Positions 1 to 5,267 of a stretch of DNA of 5,315 nt are shown here, piece after piece; the stretch's first letter is position 1, and each line of letters starts with the position of its first letter. The stretch spans positions 1-5,315 of the forward strand of contig JADLDZ010000365.1 in NCBI GenBank assembly GCA_020846375.1, written 5' to 3'. The stretch is from Nitrospirales bacterium (lineage in GTDB: Bacteria > Nitrospirota > Thermodesulfovibrionia > Thermodesulfovibrionales > Dissulfurispiraceae). The position numbers were made by a program, and so were the translations under genes. Below the pieces are notes generated by a model. The model saw only the letters and a program-made list of their open reading frames with translations, had not been told where the DNA came from and searched no databases.

Positions 1-3
1 TAA

Positions 4-23
4 GAGCCTATTTCAGTAGGTCT
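4..23 (+). repeat. Terminal inverted repeat of the IS (transposase stop side)
   Basis: This 20-bp end begins GAGCCTATTT and matches the opposite end without mismatch; the match stops at position 24. The stop codon of the transposase second frame (TAG, complement of 8-10) lies inside this repeat, as is common in compact insertion sequences. TAA at 1-3 is the target duplicate. Confidence 0.95.
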
Positions 24-511
24 GTAGCCCTCCATGTAATGATGCCGCAGGCAAGGTGCAGCATTGCTAAGAACGTGTCCGCTCTTTTTTCCCAACGTAT
101 CAATAAACGCCTGAAGCGGTTTAGCCAACTGTGCGTGCGCTCCACCACCCATCGGCGCGCCTTATGACGAGCAGTACGTTGTATCTCCTTTGCTTCCTCT
201 CCCCGTGAGCGAATGTGAGCCGTAAATTTAAACTCCTCTGCAAGGCCCCACACCTCATCATAATCATACCCCGTGTCCAAACAAAGACCCTGGGGCTTTC
301 TGCTGGTAGGCTCAGGGCGATCCACCTCAATACTCTCTAACGTCTGCCGCAGCATTTTCATGTCGTGCCGATTGGCCCCATCAATGACAACCGCTATCGG
401 GACGCCTTGTGCCTCGGTCAGAAGACTTCTCTTTACCCCTCCTTTTGCCCGATCCGTCGGATTTGCCCCTGTTTTTTTCCCCTCCCAGCGGGGCTTTTGC
501 CATCGCCCCAT
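8..511 (-). CDS. IS5-family transposase, second frame (catalytic C-terminal part)
   Basis: This frame carries the rest of the DDE/RNase H-like catalytic domain. Family-like sequence begins right at the A7 run with KTGANPTDRAKGG, followed by a DGANRHDMKM segment, the second catalytic aspartate in LCLDTGYD (codon near 275-277), and the catalytic glutamate in VVERTHSWLNRFRRL (codon near 140-142), which matches the IS5 R-E-K type signature region. The ATG at 511 lies inside the aspartate codon region of the first frame and is probably not a true start. The frame is +1 relative to the first frame. A product joined at the A run would be about 276 aa, close to a normal IS5 transposase. Expression would need ribosomal frameshifting or RNA polymerase slippage on the A run; if neither occurs, the gene is broken. 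Confidence 0.82.
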   Translation of the reverse strand: MGRWQKPRWEGKKTGANPTDRAKGGVKRSLLTEAQGVPIAVVIDGANRHDMKMLRQTLESIEVDRPEPTSRKPQGLCLDTGYDYDEVWGLAEEFKFTAHIRSRGEEAKEIQRTARHKARRWVVERTHSWLNRFRRLLIRWEKRADTFLAMLHLACGIITWRATDLLK

Positions 512-839
512 CCAGTGAGCACCACCGCCAGTCGATTCCCTTCATTTCGTCATACTCCAGGAGCCCTTGACGCCAGAACTCCTCAAACACTCCCGCTTCG
601 GTCCATTCCCTGAATCTCCGGTATGCCGAACTGCAGGAACAAATCCCCGTGGCATCCAAGGAGTTCCACTGCGCTCCCGTCCTCAAAACAAAGAGTATCG
701 CGTTCATCGCGCTGCGGGCCGGAACAGGGGGATTATGACATCCCAGCGGATGCGGCTTCCTGGGCGGCAGTAACGGTTCCATCTTCTCCCATAATTCATC
801 GGGAATTCTCCATTTGTCTCCTTTCTGTAATAAACCCAT
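381..839 (-). CDS. IS5-family transposase, first frame (N-terminal part, DUF4096-like)
   Basis: This frame codes for the N-terminal part of the transposase, which recognises the IS ends and holds the first catalytic aspartate. From the ATG at 839 it is 152 aa. Visible features are an early WRIPDELWEKMEPLLPP segment, a TGAQW motif and a FREW segment, as in the DUF4096-type N-terminus of IS5 transposases, then SLDGAMAKAPLGGE with the first DDE aspartate at about residue 110. After the A7 run (472-478) the translation becomes a non-family tail and stops at 381-383, so conserved sequence ends at about residue 121. The ATG at 839 follows GAGGTG by 6 nt. A GTG at 866, also preceded by AGAGGT, would add nine residues. 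Alone, this product lacks two catalytic residues and may act as a regulator or be inert. Confidence 0.85.
   Translation of the reverse strand: MGLLQKGDKWRIPDELWEKMEPLLPPRKPHPLGCHNPPVPARSAMNAILFVLRTGAQWNSLDATGICSCSSAYRRFREWTEAGVFEEFWRQGLLEYDEMKGIDWRWCSLDGAMAKAPLGGEKNRGKSDGSGKRRGKEKSSDRGTRRPDSGCH
472..478 (-). other. A7 slippery run joining the two transposase frames
   Basis: On the coding strand this is seven consecutive A residues preceded by GGGG. In the first frame it is read GAA AAA AAC. Removing one A gives an uninterrupted family-like junction, GGEKTGANPTD. The required change is therefore net +1 (one A skipped, or a 6-A transcript), not the -1 shift of a classic heptamer. It could be a programmed recoding or slippage site, a disabling insertion, or a homopolymer sequencing error. 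Confidence 0.7.
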
Positions 840-894
840 ACTTCTCACCTCTTTCAGCACTCTCACCTCTACCTCTTATTGTCCCATATTTGAT

Positions 895-914
895 AGACCT
901 ACTGAAATAGGCTC
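895..914 (-). repeat. Terminal inverted repeat of the IS (transposase start side)
   Basis: This 20-bp end is the exact reverse complement of positions 4-23. The TAA at 915-917 is the target-site duplicate. It lies upstream of the transposase start, so it is the left end relative to transposase transcription. Confidence 0.95.
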
Positions 915-959
915 TAAGAACTCACACATGTCATTCCCTCGAAAATGGTGTTGTATGCC

Positions 960-1018
960 GTCATCCCGGCCCAGCCCGGGATCCTTCCGAAGAAAGATTC
1001 CCGACAAGCGGGAATGAC
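960..1018. repeat. Palindromic dispersed-type repeat with GTCAT ends
   Basis: The outer ends GTCATCCCGG (960-969) and CGGGAATGAC (1009-1018) are imperfect inverted repeats (8 of 10). Inside are two perfect 7-bp hairpins: ATCCCGG with CCGGGAT (963-969/976-982) and ATTCCCG with CGGGAAT (997-1003/1009-1015). A further GTCATTCC lies at 930-937 and a second GGAATGACAGAC at 1112-1123, duplicating 1011-1022, so the family may extend over 930-1123. This resembles the widespread GTCATTCC...GGAATGAC intergenic repeat seen in many bacterial chromosomes. Copy number cannot be judged from one window. Confidence 0.75.
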
Positions 1019-1157
1019 AGACAAAAGGAAATGATAAACTCCTCTTGCATGTTCCCTTGTGAGCCATAAGCTCATGGGGATTCTCGCAAGCGGTACGGAG
1101 CCTGCCCTTCCGGAATGACAGACGAGGACAGGAGCTGGCTTTCCTTATGACCTTCTT

Positions 1158-1354
1158 AGTAACTCCCCCTCACCCCCTCTTACCCTAAGAGGGGGAATGA
1201 AGAGAGGGGATACGGTCTCCTCCCCCTTGAGAAGAAGGGGAAAGCAGACCTTCCTCACCGAGAAGAAAGGGAATACAGACCCCTCCCTTGGGGAAAAGAA
1301 GAGTCCGGGAATCTACTCCTCCCCTTAGGGTAAGGGAGGCCGGGAGGGGTTACT
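1158..1354. repeat. G/C-rich composite element with inverted-repeat ends
   Basis: The left end (about 1158-1195) and the right end (about 1316-1354) are imperfect inverted repeats sharing AGTAAC, a C-rich stretch and CTTACCCTAAG in the same order. Each end is also a hairpin: the left has a perfect 10-bp stem (CCCCCTCTTA 1173-1182 with TAAGAGGGGG 1186-1195, loop CCC), the right a 9-bp stem with one bulged base around loop GGG (1318-1339). Between them are degenerate direct repeats. The form is that of a small non-coding mobile or REP/MITE-like element; no open frame is associated with it. Confidence 0.65.
1206..1300. repeat. Three degenerate 31-33-bp tandem units inside the composite element
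   Basis: Units at 1206-1236, 1237-1267 and 1268-1300 each begin with (G/A)GGGA and end with an A/G-rich AGAA. Units 2 and 3 share GGGAA followed by CAGACC. Units 1 and 2 agree at about 19 of 31 positions. A fourth, poorer unit may start near 1306 and merge into the right hairpin. The divergence argues for old tandem duplication, not an active satellite, and there are no conserved repeats with unique spacers. Confidence 0.5.
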
Positions 1355-1399
1355 CAGCAGGGGCGTTGCCTTCCCCTTCTTACTTGCATTCCAAAGGAG

Positions 1400-1969
1400 T
1401 TAAAGGAGGGCTTCGATCTCTTTCATGATGGCCGGCTCCGCCCACTCCTGGCCGCCGTAGTAGATTTTTGCGATGTTCCCTTTCTTATCGATGAGAAAAG
1501 TGGTGGGGATCATGAAGACTTTGTAAAGGCTCCTCGATACCTGGCTGTTGGAGTCCAGCAGCACCGGGAAGTGCATGGGGTTCTCCTTCATGAAGTCTTT
1601 CACGTTCGCCAGCGTTCTGTCCGTCGAAACGGCAAGAATGGCAAAGGGCTTCCCCTTCATCTTCCTGCTCAGCGCGTTCATACCGGGGATCTCCTCGCGG
1701 CAGGGGGGGCAATAGGTAGCCCAGAAATTCAGCAGCACCACTTTCCCCTTGTACGAAGCCAGGGAGACCATCGTCCCGCTCACATCCTTCAGCATGAAAT
1801 CCGCCGCCTTCCGCCCCCTGGCGCCGTCAGCGGCAAAAGGGGACGGCAGCTCCGCTGCGGCAGCGGCGAAGGGCAGGCAGCAGGAAGCAACAAGAAGAAA
1901 GAGGATCAGGAGCGCGTACTGCAGCCCGGTGCGCACTCCCTGTCCGGCGTCTTCAGATGATTCCCGCAT
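1400..1969 (-). CDS. TlpA/ResA-family exported thioredoxin-like protein
   Basis: A predicted thiol:disulfide oxidoreductase acting outside the cytoplasmic membrane, 189 aa. Residues about 16-39 form a hydrophobic signal or anchor segment (YALLILFLLVAS, then an alanine run). VASC at 27-30 could be a lipobox, so it is either a lipoprotein or is cleaved after the alanines; this is unresolved. The AhpC-TSA/Redoxin-like fold follows from about residue 52, with FWATYCPPCREE giving the CxxC pair C87/C90, and MIPTTFLID with the cis-proline at P155. Proteins of this family reduce disulfides of apocytochrome c or other exported proteins, but no cytochrome genes are visible, so the substrate is unknown. 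The ATG at 1969 lies inside dapA (17-bp overlap) and follows AAGGAG by 9 nt, indicating translational coupling. A GTG at 1936 is a weaker alternative start. Confidence 0.88.
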   Translation of the reverse strand: MRESSEDAGQGVRTGLQYALLILFLLVASCCLPFAAAAAELPSPFAADGARGRKAADFMLKDVSGTMVSLASYKGKVVLLNFWATYCPPCREEIPGMNALSRKMKGKPFAILAVSTDRTLANVKDFMKENPMHFPVLLDSNSQVSRSLYKVFMIPTTFLIDKKGNIAKIYYGGQEWAEPAIMKEIEALL

Positions 1970-2825
1970 TCTTCAGCACTCCTTCCAGCTTCTCCCTGTT
2001 CGCAGCGGACATCTCGCACAGCGGCAGCCTGAGCTCCCCCGTGATCCTGCCCATGAGCGCCACCGCCGTCTTCACCGGAATGGGATTCGTCTCGATGAAC
2101 ATGGCGGCATTGACGGGCTCCAGCTTGTAATGGAGTTCCCTCGCCTTTGCGATGTCCCCTCTCTCCCAGGCGTTGAACATCTCGGCGGAATCCCGTGGCG
2201 ACACATTGGCGGTGACGGAGATGGCTCCCCTGCCGCCGAGGCAAAGCATCGGCAGTGTCGTAAAGTCGTCTCCCGAGACGACCGCAAGCCTGTCCCCACA
2301 GAGGCGGATCAGCTCGCTGGCCTGCTTCATATCCCCCGTGGCCTCCTTGATCCCCACCACATTCCTGACTTCAGCAAGGCGGGCGACGGTAGCGGGGAGG
2401 AGGTTGACCGCGGTCCTGCCGGGCACGTTATAGAGGACGAGGGGGATAGCCACCGCCTCGGCAATGGCCTTATAGTGGCGGTACAGGCCTTCCTGTGTCG
2501 GTTTATTGTAATAGGGGGTGACGATCAGCGCCCCATCTGCGCCCAGTTCCTTCGCCCTTTTCGTCAGATCAATGGCCTCATCCGTCGCATTGGCCCCGGT
2601 ACCCGCAATGACAGGGATGCGCTTGTTCACCGCTTCGACCGCAACCTCGATGACGCGGTAGTGCTCCTCGAAGGAGAGGGTGGACGCCTCACCCGTGGTG
2701 CCGCAGGGGACGATACCGTGCGTACCCTGGGCGATGTGCCATTCGATGAGGTCTCCGTAGGCCTTTTCGTCAAATTCGCCGTTCCTGAAGGGTGTCACCA
2801 GTGCAACTATAGAGCCCTTGAACAT
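1953..2825 (-). CDS. dapA: 4-hydroxy-tetrahydrodipicolinate synthase
   Basis: Cytoplasmic aldolase that condenses pyruvate with L-aspartate semialdehyde, the first step of the lysine/diaminopimelate branch. The 290-aa product is a full-length TIM barrel close to the usual size (E. coli DapA 292 aa). Visible active-site elements are the GTTGE motif (T43, T44), Y106 in VTPYYNKPTQ, Y132 in LYNVPGRT with R137, and the Schiff-base lysine K160 in VGIKEATGD. These sit where E. coli has T44/T45, Y107, Y133, R138 and K161. ATG 2825 is chosen because it is preceded by AGGAGGT four bases upstream and gives the family N-terminus MFKGSIVALVTPF. The frame stays open to a GTG at 2858, but that start would lie in an intergenic hairpin. 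The gene follows a PilZ gene and overlaps the thioredoxin gene. In many bacteria dapB is next; here it is not. Confidence 0.97.
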   Translation of the reverse strand: MFKGSIVALVTPFRNGEFDEKAYGDLIEWHIAQGTHGIVPCGTTGEASTLSFEEHYRVIEVAVEAVNKRIPVIAGTGANATDEAIDLTKRAKELGADGALIVTPYYNKPTQEGLYRHYKAIAEAVAIPLVLYNVPGRTAVNLLPATVARLAEVRNVVGIKEATGDMKQASELIRLCGDRLAVVSGDDFTTLPMLCLGGRGAISVTANVSPRDSAEMFNAWERGDIAKARELHYKLEPVNAAMFIETNPIPVKTAVALMGRITGELRLPLCEMSAANREKLEGVLKNAGII

Positions 2826-2842
2826 TCTGACCTCCTGTGTAG

Positions 2843-2862
2843 TAGGGTGCACAGGCACCCTA
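2843..2862 (-). promoter_or_regulatory. Perfect 8-bp stem-loop between the PilZ gene and dapA
   Basis: TAGGGTGC (2843-2850) and GCACCCTA (2855-2862) are exact reverse complements around a 4-nt loop. The structure includes the PilZ stop codon and ends 7 nt upstream of the AGGAGGT ribosome binding site of dapA. No T tract follows on the minus strand, so it is not a typical intrinsic terminator. Possible roles are mRNA processing or stability, uncoupling of dapA translation from the gene upstream, or a DNA operator; the sequence does not decide. Confidence 0.55.
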
Positions 2863-3141
2863 GTAAAGGAATTGCAGGCCCGCCCTGTAGCGGTCGCCCG
2901 ATTTCATGCTCCACTGGACAACGGCGATTCTCGGGGTGGAGGGATCTTTCCCGCTTTTCACTATAATAACCTGTCCCGGTTCCAAAGCACAATCAGTAAT
3001 GACGCCCATTCCCGAGGAACCGGCGTCCACGGCCTCGCCCGGCCGGAAGGTCTTGATGCACTCCCCGTGGAGCGCGTATTCGAAGGCGGCGGCGCCGGAG
3101 AGCCGCGGCTCCTTCCTCCTCTCTCCCTCCTTCTCCGTCAA
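2860..3141 (-). CDS. Small stand-alone PilZ-domain protein
   Basis: A 93-aa protein consisting of little more than one PilZ domain, a fold that typically binds cyclic di-GMP. The RxxxR motif is seen as RKEPR at residues 9-13. DAGSSGM at 39-45 aligns with the D/NxSxxG motif, but glycine 41 replaces the serine. The C-terminal strands VVQWSMKSGDRYRAGLQFL (74-92) have the usual W, Y, G and F pattern. No signal peptide or membrane segment is seen. The start is inferred as TTG at 3141: it overlaps the dapF stop in TTGA and has GGAGGG about seven bases upstream. An upstream ATG at 3210 would lie deep inside dapF and add residues unlike PilZ. The overlap suggests coupling to dapF. Target and ligand binding are unknown, and the altered motif leaves c-di-GMP binding uncertain. 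Confidence 0.78.
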   Translation of the reverse strand: MTEKEGERRKEPRLSGAAAFEYALHGECIKTFRPGEAVDAGSSGMGVITDCALEPGQVIIVKSGKDPSTPRIAVVQWSMKSGDRYRAGLQFLY

Positions 3142-3977
3142 ATGCCCACCCTCCCCGTAAAGACCTCTGCCGCGGGTCCGGTCATGAAAACATGGTTGTC
3201 CTCCGCCCATTCGATGACGAGGTCTCCGCGGGCAAGATGGAGGGTTACCTTCCTTTCCGTGAGGCCTTTCAGCATCGCCGCCACCCCCGCAGCCGAGGCC
3301 CCGGTGCCGCAGGAGAGCGTCATCCCGGCTCCCCTTTCCCAGACCCGCATGTCCATTTCGTTCCTCCCCCGCACCCTGACGAATTCGACATTGGTCCTCC
3401 GCGGGAAGAGGGGATGCGTCTCGATCTCCGGCCCGTAGGTCTCAAGGGGGAACTCTTCCACTGCCCCGTCCAGGAAAGCCACTGCATGGGGGTTGCCCAT
3501 GGAGACGAAGGTCAGCCTGAACTCCCGGTCCTTTACCTGCAGGGGGAAATCGATCACCGGCGGCGCGGCATCCACCCTGACCGGGATCCTGACGGGGTCG
3601 AGGACCGGCTCTCCCATATCCACCTTCACCAGGCCGCCGCCCACCCTCTCCGGCCTGATGATGCCCGCAAGGGTCTCCACCTCCAGGACATCCTTTGTGG
3701 AGAGTTCCCTGTCCCAGACGTACCGGGCAAAGCAGCGGATCCCGTTGCCGCACATCTCCACTTCGCCGCCGTCCGCATTGAAGATAAGCATCCTGAAATC
3801 GGCGACGGACGAGGGGAAGAGCAGCAGGAGTTGGTCGAACCCGATGCCGGACCTCCTGTCTCCGAGCCTCTGCGCCAGGGACGGCAGGTCCACGGAGAGG
3901 AAACGGTCTTCGTCCCTGCAGTCGATAAGGACAAAATCATTCCCGAGGCCGTGCATCTTCGTAAAGGCGATTTCCAT
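3138..3977 (-). CDS. dapF: Diaminopimelate epimerase
   Basis: Cytoplasmic, cofactor-independent epimerase converting LL-diaminopimelate to meso-diaminopimelate, used for peptidoglycan and as the substrate of LysA. The 279-aa product is full length and has both halves of the pseudo-symmetric fold. The first catalytic cysteine is C76 in EMCGNGIRC and the second is C223 in LSCGTGASA. Other family motifs are KMHGLGNDF (7-15), GIGFDQLLL (44-52), NADGGE (67-72), MGNPHAV (160-166) and WERGAG (213-218). ATG 3977 gives the standard N-terminus for the family. The likely ribosome binding site, GGAGAGAGGG, is about 10 nt upstream and lies in a predicted hairpin loop. The gene begins 36 nt after lysA, and its TGA overlaps the TTG of the PilZ gene. 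Nothing suggests inactivation. Confidence 0.97.
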   Translation of the reverse strand: MEIAFTKMHGLGNDFVLIDCRDEDRFLSVDLPSLAQRLGDRRSGIGFDQLLLLFPSSVADFRMLIFNADGGEVEMCGNGIRCFARYVWDRELSTKDVLEVETLAGIIRPERVGGGLVKVDMGEPVLDPVRIPVRVDAAPPVIDFPLQVKDREFRLTFVSMGNPHAVAFLDGAVEEFPLETYGPEIETHPLFPRRTNVEFVRVRGRNEMDMRVWERGAGMTLSCGTGASAAGVAAMLKGLTERKVTLHLARGDLVIEWAEDNHVFMTGPAAEVFTGRVGI

Positions 3978-3978
3978 T

Positions 3979-4012
3979 CGTACGAAACCCTCTCTCCGTA
4001 TTTTCGTGTACG
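3979..4012 (-). promoter_or_regulatory. Hairpin presenting the dapF ribosome binding site in its loop
   Basis: In the lysA-dapF gap the transcript can pair CGTAC and GAAA (from 4012 down to 4002, with a 2-nt AC bulge between them) with TTTCGTACG (3987-3979), giving a 9-bp stem. The 14-nt loop contains GGAGAGAGGG, the only Shine-Dalgarno-like sequence for dapF, and the start codon follows one base after the stem. The pairing is seen in the sequence; any effect on translation is inference. Confidence 0.45.
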
Positions 4013-4013
4013 C

Positions 4014-5267
4014 TTACAGGAAGTCCGGGAGGCTCTCTCCCCGCACCAGGTCGCTGTATGTCTCCCTCTTACGGACAAGGGAAAACTCATCTCCCCTGAC
4101 CATGACCTCCGCGATGCGGGGCCGGCTGTTATAGTTGGACGCCATGGTAGAACCGTATGCCCCGGCGCTCATCACCGCGAGATACTCCCCCGCCCTGACC
4201 GCGGGGATCTCCCTGTCTTTCGCGAGGAAGTCCCCGGACTCGCAGATGGGACCCACGATATCGGCCACAATCGTCTTCCTGCGGCTCTTCACCACGGGCC
4301 GGATGTGGTGGTAGGCGCCGTAGATGGAGGGCCGGATGAGATCGTTCATCCCCGCATCCACGATCACGAACTCCTTTTCCTCTCCCCTCTTGAGATAGAG
4401 TGCTTTGGTGACGAGGATCCCCGCATTCCCGACAATGGACCGGCCCGGCTCCATGATGACCGTTACCTTCCTGCCTTCCAGCAGAGGAAGGATGCTCCCG
4501 GCGAGCTGCGCGGGAGGAGGCGGCGTCTCGTCGTTGTAGGTGATGCCGAGCCCTCCCCCGATGTCGAGGTAGCTGATGGAGATCCCCTGCTTCGCCAATG
4601 TATCCACCAGGCGCAGGATCCTCTTCAGGGCGTCCACGAAGGGCGACACCTTGGTGAGCTGAGAGCCGATATGCTTATGGATGCCGATCACCGAGACATT
4701 CGCGAGCTTCCGGGCGATCCGGTAGTGATCGAGGGCCTCTTCGATCGGGATCCCGAACTTGTGCTTCTTCAGCCCGGTGGAAATATAGGGATGGGTCTGG
4801 GGATCGATATCAGGGTTGATCCGCAGGGCGATGGGGGCCTTTACTCTCATCTCTCCCGCGATCCGATCCATCTCCTTCAGCTCGTCCGCGGACTCCACAT
4901 TGAACATGAGAATTCCGCTCTTCAGCGCGTACCGTATCTCCTCCTCGGTCTTGCCCACCCCCGCATAGACGATTTTCCCGGGGGGCACCCCTGCCTTCAG
5001 CGCCCGGAAGAGCTCCCCGCCGGACACCACGTCGGCCCCTCCCCCGTTCCTGGCCAGCAGCCTGATGACGGCGGCATTGGAGTTCGCCTTGAGGGCAAAG
5101 CAGACGAGATGGGGAAAGCCGTTGAAGGCGTCCTGGTAGGCTTTCAGGTGGCGCAGCAGCGTATGGTAGCTGTAGATATAAACGGGGCTGCCGAAACGGG
5201 ACGCGATCTCCCGCACCGGAACGTCCTCCGCATACAACTCTCCGTTTTTGTACTGGAAATAATGCAT
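4014..5267 (-). CDS. lysA: Diaminopimelate decarboxylase
   Basis: PLP-dependent enzyme that decarboxylates meso-diaminopimelate to L-lysine, the last step of the pathway, in the cytoplasm. The 417-aa product has the two-domain fold type III (alanine racemase-like barrel plus C-terminal beta domain) and a normal length. Key residues visible are the PLP lysine K60 in CFALKANSN, the HIGSQ motif, the glycine-rich GGGLGITY phosphate-binding loop, EPGRSIVGNAG, C342 in the CESGD motif that completes the active site across the dimer, and Y371 in SAGAYGSTMASNYN. The ATG at 5267 follows AGGGGA by about four bases and gives the usual N-terminus (MHYFQYKNGELYAEDV). It is the first gene of the visible cluster, with dapF 36 nt downstream. 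No lysine riboswitch is visible, but only 48 nt of leader are in the window. Confidence 0.97.
   Translation of the reverse strand: MHYFQYKNGELYAEDVPVREIASRFGSPVYIYSYHTLLRHLKAYQDAFNGFPHLVCFALKANSNAAVIRLLARNGGGADVVSGGELFRALKAGVPPGKIVYAGVGKTEEEIRYALKSGILMFNVESADELKEMDRIAGEMRVKAPIALRINPDIDPQTHPYISTGLKKHKFGIPIEEALDHYRIARKLANVSVIGIHKHIGSQLTKVSPFVDALKRILRLVDTLAKQGISISYLDIGGGLGITYNDETPPPPAQLAGSILPLLEGRKVTVIMEPGRSIVGNAGILVTKALYLKRGEEKEFVIVDAGMNDLIRPSIYGAYHHIRPVVKSRRKTIVADIVGPICESGDFLAKDREIPAVRAGEYLAVMSAGAYGSTMASNYNSRPRIAEVMVRGDEFSLVRKRETYSDLVRGESLPDFL

Larger units (their letters stand above)
4..914 (-). mobile_element. Complete IS5-family insertion sequence (IS427/IS1031-like), 911 bp
   Basis: The two ends are perfect 20-bp inverted repeats beginning GAGCCTATTT, at 4-23 and 895-914. 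They are flanked by the trinucleotide TAA at 1-3 and 915-917, which fits the TNA target duplication usual for this IS group. Between them lie two overlapping minus-strand reading frames that together make up a whole DDE transposase. Length, end sequence, target duplication and two-frame layout all agree with the IS427-type subgroup of IS5. The ends and the duplication are intact, so insertion may be fairly recent. The element sits downstream of the lysine/DAP operon and disrupts no gene visible here; what lies to its left is outside the window. The family call is strong; the exact IS name cannot be given without a database search. Confidence 0.93.
918..1399. other. Repeat-rich intergenic region without a credible gene
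   Basis: These roughly 480 bases between the IS and the thioredoxin gene hold palindromic repeats (930-1123) and a G/C-rich composite repeat (1158-1354). Short open frames here have no family resemblance and run through the repeats. I saw no tRNA-like fold, no promoter that could be argued, and no hairpin followed by a T tract on the minus strand, so the 3' end of the operon transcript is not defined by a recognisable intrinsic terminator. The strong GC hairpins here could still stabilise or end the transcript. Confidence 0.7.

Noticed and set aside
876..1067. Small minus-strand frame with an HSRLSGIFLRKDPGLGRDDG-like product
   Set aside because: This is the translated face of the GTCATTCC palindromic repeat, a well-known source of spurious small proteins, and it runs into the IS end.
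1173..1195. Intrinsic terminator for the operon at the perfect 10-bp hairpin
   Set aside because: The stem is strong, but no T tract follows on either strand, and it lies over 200 nt beyond the last stop. A termination role cannot be supported from sequence alone.
1206..1300. CRISPR-like array
   Set aside because: Units are contiguous and diverged throughout, with no constant repeat alternating with unique spacers and no cas gene.
2826..2858. Upstream GTG start for dapA, adding 11 residues
   Set aside because: The start would fall inside the intergenic stem-loop. The extension is not family-like, and ATG 2825 has an excellent AGGAGGT site.
1749..2966. A 405-codon open frame on the plus strand opposite dapA and the thioredoxin gene
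   Set aside because: Same reason: it is the complement of well-supported coding sequence, has low-complexity composition, and has no motif.
3142..3210. ATG start at 3210 for the PilZ gene
   Set aside because: It would overlap dapF by over 70 bases, and the added residues are glycine/arginine-rich and unlike a PilZ N-terminus. TTG at 3141 has a fitting ribosome binding site and a TTGA overlap.
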